This document shows positions 6,336 to 9,160 of a stretch of 9,160 nt of DNA, one piece after another. The first letter of the stretch is position 1. Every line of letters begins with the position of its first letter. Source of the DNA: Bacteroidota bacterium (GTDB taxonomy: Bacteria > Bacteroidota > Bacteroidia > UKL13-3); contig CANFSD010000054.1 of the NCBI GenBank assembly GCA_947449515.1, positions 1-9,160 on the forward strand, read 5' to 3'. A program made the position numbers and the translations under genes. The notes under the pieces were generated by a model, which had not been told where the DNA came from, did not search any database, and worked only from the letters and a program-made list of their open reading frames with translations.

Positions 6336-7529
6336 ATGGAAATTAGAAAATCGAGCCCAAGAATTGCCTTTATTTCTTCCGACCTAGCTGCAATTGTAAA
6401 CTTTACGCACGAATTTAGAGATGATTTTGAAATCAAACATTTTAACAATGTTTTTCAATTTTTTCATTGGACAAATGAAAATCCTCCCGTTAGTTTGATT
6501 GTCACCAATTCTGATTTATTAGGCGCAAATGGAATATCACTAAGAAAGAACTGCAAAACACTTTCTAAGACAGCAAACGTGCCGTTTATTTTGGTAGTTG
6601 ACCGTATTACCACTGCAAATAAAAACATAGCTTTGATAGAGCAGTTTGCAGATATATTTGAACAACCTATCCATAAAGAACAATTCTTGAATAGGGCCTT
6701 TTACCTTATAGAAAACCCTCCACGCTACCATAAATCATTAATCAAAAACCCAAATTCTTTTCCCAAATACGCCACTCCTATTTTTAAAAGAGGATTTGAT
6801 ATCGTTTTTTCTTTTAGTTCACTTGTGGTATTGTCGCCGTTTCTATTACTCTTCGCCGCAATCATTAAATTAGAGTCAAAGGGCCCAGTTTTATATTCAT
6901 CTCAAAGGGTTGGTTCGGGCTATACCCTTTTTAATTTTTACAAGTTCCGCTCTATGAAGCTTGGTTCAGATTCATTGTTAAAGAACTTACAACATTTAAA
7001 TCAATACGCCACCAGCAATCCTACCACAGTAGATGATTTTAAGGCCTATTTATGTGAAGAATGTAAAATATCCAATTCACCTTGCAAATCAAAATTATAC
7101 ATGGATGGCGAAATGATTTGTGAAAAGGTTTATGCAGATGTAAAAATCGCCAAAAACATGGCCAAATTTACTAAAATTGAAAACGATCCAAGGATTACCA
7201 AATTTGGAAAATTTATGCGCAATACCAGTATTGATGAATTACCCCAATTATTTAATGTTTTAAGAGGCGATATGAGTATTGTTGGCAATAGACCGCTTCC
7301 ATTGTATGAGGCAGAAAAACTCACAACAGATCAATTTGCGCTTCGCTTTATGGCTCCGGCAGGTATTACGGGTCTTTGGCAGGTTTCTAAAAGAGGAAAA
7401 GGCGGTCAGATGAGTGAAATTGAAAGAATGGAATTAGACAATGAGTATGCTAAAAACAATTCCTTTTGGAAGGACCTTATTATAATTATTAAAACCATTC
7501 CAGCTGTTTTTCAAAAAGCGAATGCTTAA
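6336..7529 (+). CDS. Polyprenyl-phosphate sugar-1-phosphate transferase with N-terminal pseudo-receiver domain and four-cysteine insert
   Basis: The C-terminal part (about 148-397) is a bacterial sugar transferase of the WcaJ/PglC type, which moves a sugar-1-phosphate from a nucleotide sugar to undecaprenyl phosphate, the first membrane step of a surface glycan. Visible are one hydrophobic, probably re-entrant helix (about 156-177) with the hinge S167-P168, KFRSM (203-207), DPRITKFGKFMR (284-295), the catalytic pair D300-E301 in DELPQL, and GDMSIVGNRP (311-320). Residues 1-125 look like a receiver domain, aligning with the preceding gene's product through LIVTNSDLLGANG and VPFILVV, but the phospho-acceptor is N58, the acidic pair is S14-S15, the switch residue is V88 and the lysine is Q110, so it should not be phosphorylated. 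Between KFRSM and DPRIT lie about 76 residues instead of the usual 20-30; this insert contains C240, C243, C250 and C262. The gene starts one base after the receiver gene and ends before a strong terminator. The sugar is unknown. Confidence 0.93.
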   Translation: MEIRKSSPRIAFISSDLAAIVNFTHEFRDDFEIKHFNNVFQFFHWTNENPPVSLIVTNSDLLGANGISLRKNCKTLSKTANVPFILVVDRITTANKNIALIEQFADIFEQPIHKEQFLNRAFYLIENPPRYHKSLIKNPNSFPKYATPIFKRGFDIVFSFSSLVVLSPFLLLFAAIIKLESKGPVLYSSQRVGSGYTLFNFYKFRSMKLGSDSLLKNLQHLNQYATSNPTTVDDFKAYLCEECKISNSPCKSKLYMDGEMICEKVYADVKIAKNMAKFTKIENDPRITKFGKFMRNTSIDELPQLFNVLRGDMSIVGNRPLPLYEAEKLTTDQFALRFMAPAGITGLWQVSKRGKGGQMSEIERMELDNEYAKNNSFWKDLIIIIKTIPAVFQKANA

Positions 7530-7551
7530 TTTTTTTGTATTAATTTAAAAC

Positions 7552-7583
7552 AAAAAAGGCGAACCAAATGGTTCGCCTTTTTT
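7552..7583. terminator. Bidirectional rho-independent terminator
   Basis: A perfect 14-base inverted repeat (AAAAAAGGCGAACC at 7552-7565, GGTTCGCCTTTTTT at 7570-7583) surrounds an AAAT loop. The GC core is followed by a T run on either strand. It lies between the stop of the sugar transferase (7529) and the stop of the convergent secreted-protein gene (7603), so it can end transcripts arriving from both sides. Confidence 0.93.
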
Positions 7584-7602
7584 ATGGATTGTGATGGAGG
7601 AA

Positions 7603-9160
7603 TTACTCCTTAATCAATTTATGGGTATAGATAGTTGAGCCTTTGCTCACCTTAATTACATATACACCATTGCTTAATTTATTCATGGCAGTTAATACTA
7701 CCTCTGGGTTTGCAGCATTGATCATTTGTTCTGATTTGTAGCATACCTTTCCAAATAAATCAATCACTTCAATTTGAGCAATTCCTTCTTCTAAGTTATT
7801 AAAAGTTAAGCTCAATTTGTCTGCGAATGGATTAGGGTAAACTGCCATTGCACCTTCACTTTCAGTACTGAAATCTACCACTCTCACTGGCGAGTATTCA
7901 AACTTGCCATCTTTGTCAATCATTTTCAATCGATAGTATGCGCGATGGGCAGCATAAACATTGGCCACACCTAAATCTTCAAATTGATATGCGATGCCTT
8001 TTGAAGAATTGCCAGCAGCATTAACTGAGCCAATTTTTACAAAGTTCTTGCCATCACCCGCACGCTCAATTTCAAAGCTACGGCTGTTTAATTCACTTAC
8101 GGTATTCCAATTCAACAAGGCATCGTCTGCACTTCTTACTGCTTCAAAACGAGCCAATTTAACTGGCAATGGCGCAAAATCAGATGTTCCAGTAAAGTCT
8201 GAGAAATCAGGCAAGCCCATTACACCAAAATTATAATTAACAGAATCTACTGTAGTTAATGTATATCCATAGTGTGTCCAGGTGCCGGAAACACCTGTTT
8301 GTTTTTTCGCCAATTTGATATCAGACATTGATGGAACAGTTCCCAACATGTTTGGATCAAAATTGAAACTGATATCATAGCTGTAATAAGCACCACCACT
8401 TGCAGTAACTCTCCAGAAAACATCCATGTAATGCGCACCAATATTTCTACCACCATTTGTTGGATCGCTAATTAAAGCACCGGTATGATAAGTTGCATCT
8501 ATAGAGGTTGGCAAGGTTCCAGAATAACCCCAAACAATTTTACCAACTGTATCACCAAAAGCAATGAGGTATTGGGTATTACCACCCATGATACTTCCAG
8601 TAATGGTTGCAGAGGCTGGAATAACAGTTGGAGTAAATTCACATGCACCAATATCTGTTGCACCAGTTGCAACTGTAATACTTCTGTTTAAGCCATTGAA
8701 ATCTTTGCTTACAAAAGTATTTTGCTGACCTCTACCATTTGCAGCCCAACACTGGTTATTACTTACCAATGGTTTTAAGTCGGTAGCAGAAGTAAAGGCA
8801 ATTGGCGCATGCAATGAACGTCTATCACTACCCATATAAAGCGCATTTCTAAAGGTAGATAGAGTGGTATTCATTGCGCTTGGCGCATAATTAACTCCAT
8901 TTACATAAGCAAAATTGGCTGCAGTGGTATAATATAAATTATTATCTGCAGCACTTGTTCCACTTATTGCATTGGCATTAGCATAATAAACAGGGTAACC
9001 AGCAGCGGTATATAGAATATTATTAATTAAGCGAACATTGTTACTTGCTACAATTTGAGGCACTGTTACACTGGTAGTATTTCCAGAGAAGTAATAGGCA
9101 TATGAAGTAGTTGTAGTTGCACAACGAACAGTATTATTAATAAAGTAAGCGTTTGATGAG
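7603..9160 (-). CDS. T9SS-secreted beta-helix protein, C-terminal 518 residues (5' end outside the window)
   Basis: The frame is open from the right edge of the window to the stop TAA at 7605-7603, so the start lies beyond 9160; a GTG at 9063-9061 is internal. The upstream part (about 8635-9160) has spaced Asn-Asn turns (INNTV, LINNILY, DNNLYY) typical of right-handed parallel beta-helix proteins, and closes with DIGACEF at 8635-8655, a variant of the DIGAYEF motif that often ends such domains. A beta-sandwich-like region follows (about 8180-8630), ending in GLPDFSDFTG and LPVKL. An FN3-like module (about 7860-8170) has LNWNTVSELNSRSFEIERAGDG and YYRLKMIDKDG. The final 80 or so residues are a T9SS type A sorting domain, with VYPNPF and a closing YVIKVSKGSTIYTHKLIKE. 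The protein would cross the outer membrane by T9SS and be anchored or released at the surface. Its ligand or substrate is not evident. Confidence 0.92.
   Translation of the reverse strand, partial: SSNAYFINNTVRCATTTTSYAYYFSGNTTSVTVPQIVASNNVRLINNILYTAAGYPVYYANANAISGTSAADNNLYYTTAANFAYVNGVNYAPSAMNTTLSTFRNALYMGSDRRSLHAPIAFTSATDLKPLVSNNQCWAANGRGQQNTFVSKDFNGLNRSITVATGATDIGACEFTPTVIPASATITGSIMGGNTQYLIAFGDTVGKIVWGYSGTLPTSIDATYHTGALISDPTNGGRNIGAHYMDVFWRVTASGGAYYSYDISFNFDPNMLGTVPSMSDIKLAKKQTGVSGTWTHYGYTLTTVDSVNYNFGVMGLPDFSDFTGTSDFAPLPVKLARFEAVRSADDALLNWNTVSELNSRSFEIERAGDGKNFVKIGSVNAAGNSSKGIAYQFEDLGVANVYAAHRAYYRLKMIDKDGKFEYSPVRVVDFSTESEGAMAVYPNPFADKLSLTFNNLEEGIAQIEVIDLFGKVCYKSEQMINAANPEVVLTAMNKLSNGVYVIKVSKGSTIYTHKLIKE

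Noticed and set aside
6540..7324. Two minus-strand open frames opposite the sugar transferase
   Set aside because: They are antisense to conserved transferase sequence and have no recognisable content.
7994..8691. Short open frames on both strands within the T9SS cargo gene
   Set aside because: They overlap the FN3-like and beta-sandwich coding region, whose reading frame is well supported.
9061..9063. GTG as the start of the secreted protein at the right edge
   Set aside because: The same frame stays open through 9159 with beta-helix-like sequence (INNTV, YAYYFSGN), so the GTG is an internal valine and the gene is cut by the window.
1..9160. CRISPR arrays, insertion sequences, tRNA or rRNA genes
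   Set aside because: No spaced direct repeats, transposase-like frames, terminal inverted repeats or RNA-gene sequences were seen on either strand.

Overview
The window looks like a chromosomal segment of a member of the Bacteroidota. The evidence is AT-rich coding DNA with almost no Shine-Dalgarno-like sequence, a C-terminal type IX secretion (T9SS) sorting domain on the last gene, a TAnnTTTG-type -7 promoter box, and a Nif3-like gene immediately followed by a probable zinc-ribbon gene, an order I know from this phylum. I cannot name the genus. Nothing suggests a mobile element, phage, CRISPR array or RNA gene, and no gap between genes exceeds about 75 bases.

Left block, minus strand (1-2079): a compact four-gene operon read right to left. 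It starts with a 40-residue lipoprotein (1957-2079), whose stop overlaps the start of a family 2 glycosyltransferase (1145-1957) in the form TAATG. Next comes a Nif3-family dinuclear-metal protein (42-1139), then the first 12 codons of a probable C4 zinc-ribbon protein that runs off the left edge (1-38). A short divergent promoter region (2080-2140) separates this operon from the plus-strand genes.

Middle block, plus strand (2141-7529): a DedA-family membrane protein overlaps by 14 bases a secreted protein of unknown function that must start at TTG. A GDP-L-fucose synthase follows. Then come three genes that look like one unit: a sigma-54-dependent response regulator, a stand-alone receiver protein, and a polyprenyl-phosphate sugar-1-phosphate transferase. 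The last carries an N-terminal receiver-like domain in which every phosphorylation residue has been replaced, plus a four-cysteine insert inside the catalytic domain. The block ends at a strong hairpin terminator that serves both strands.

Right block, minus strand (7603-9160): the C-terminal 518 residues of a large secreted protein with beta-helix repeats, a beta-sandwich/FN3-like region and a T9SS sorting domain. Its start lies outside the window.

Reading the genes together, the theme is cell-surface polysaccharide. DedA proteins recycle the undecaprenyl phosphate carrier, the sugar transferase loads the first sugar onto that carrier, GDP-fucose synthase supplies a nucleotide sugar, and the GT2 enzyme would extend a glycan. 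The most interesting element is the regulator-regulator-transferase cassette at 4568-7529. It suggests that the committed step of a glycan pathway is tied to two-component signalling through a non-phosphorylatable pseudo-receiver domain. That link is inferred from domain content and gene order.
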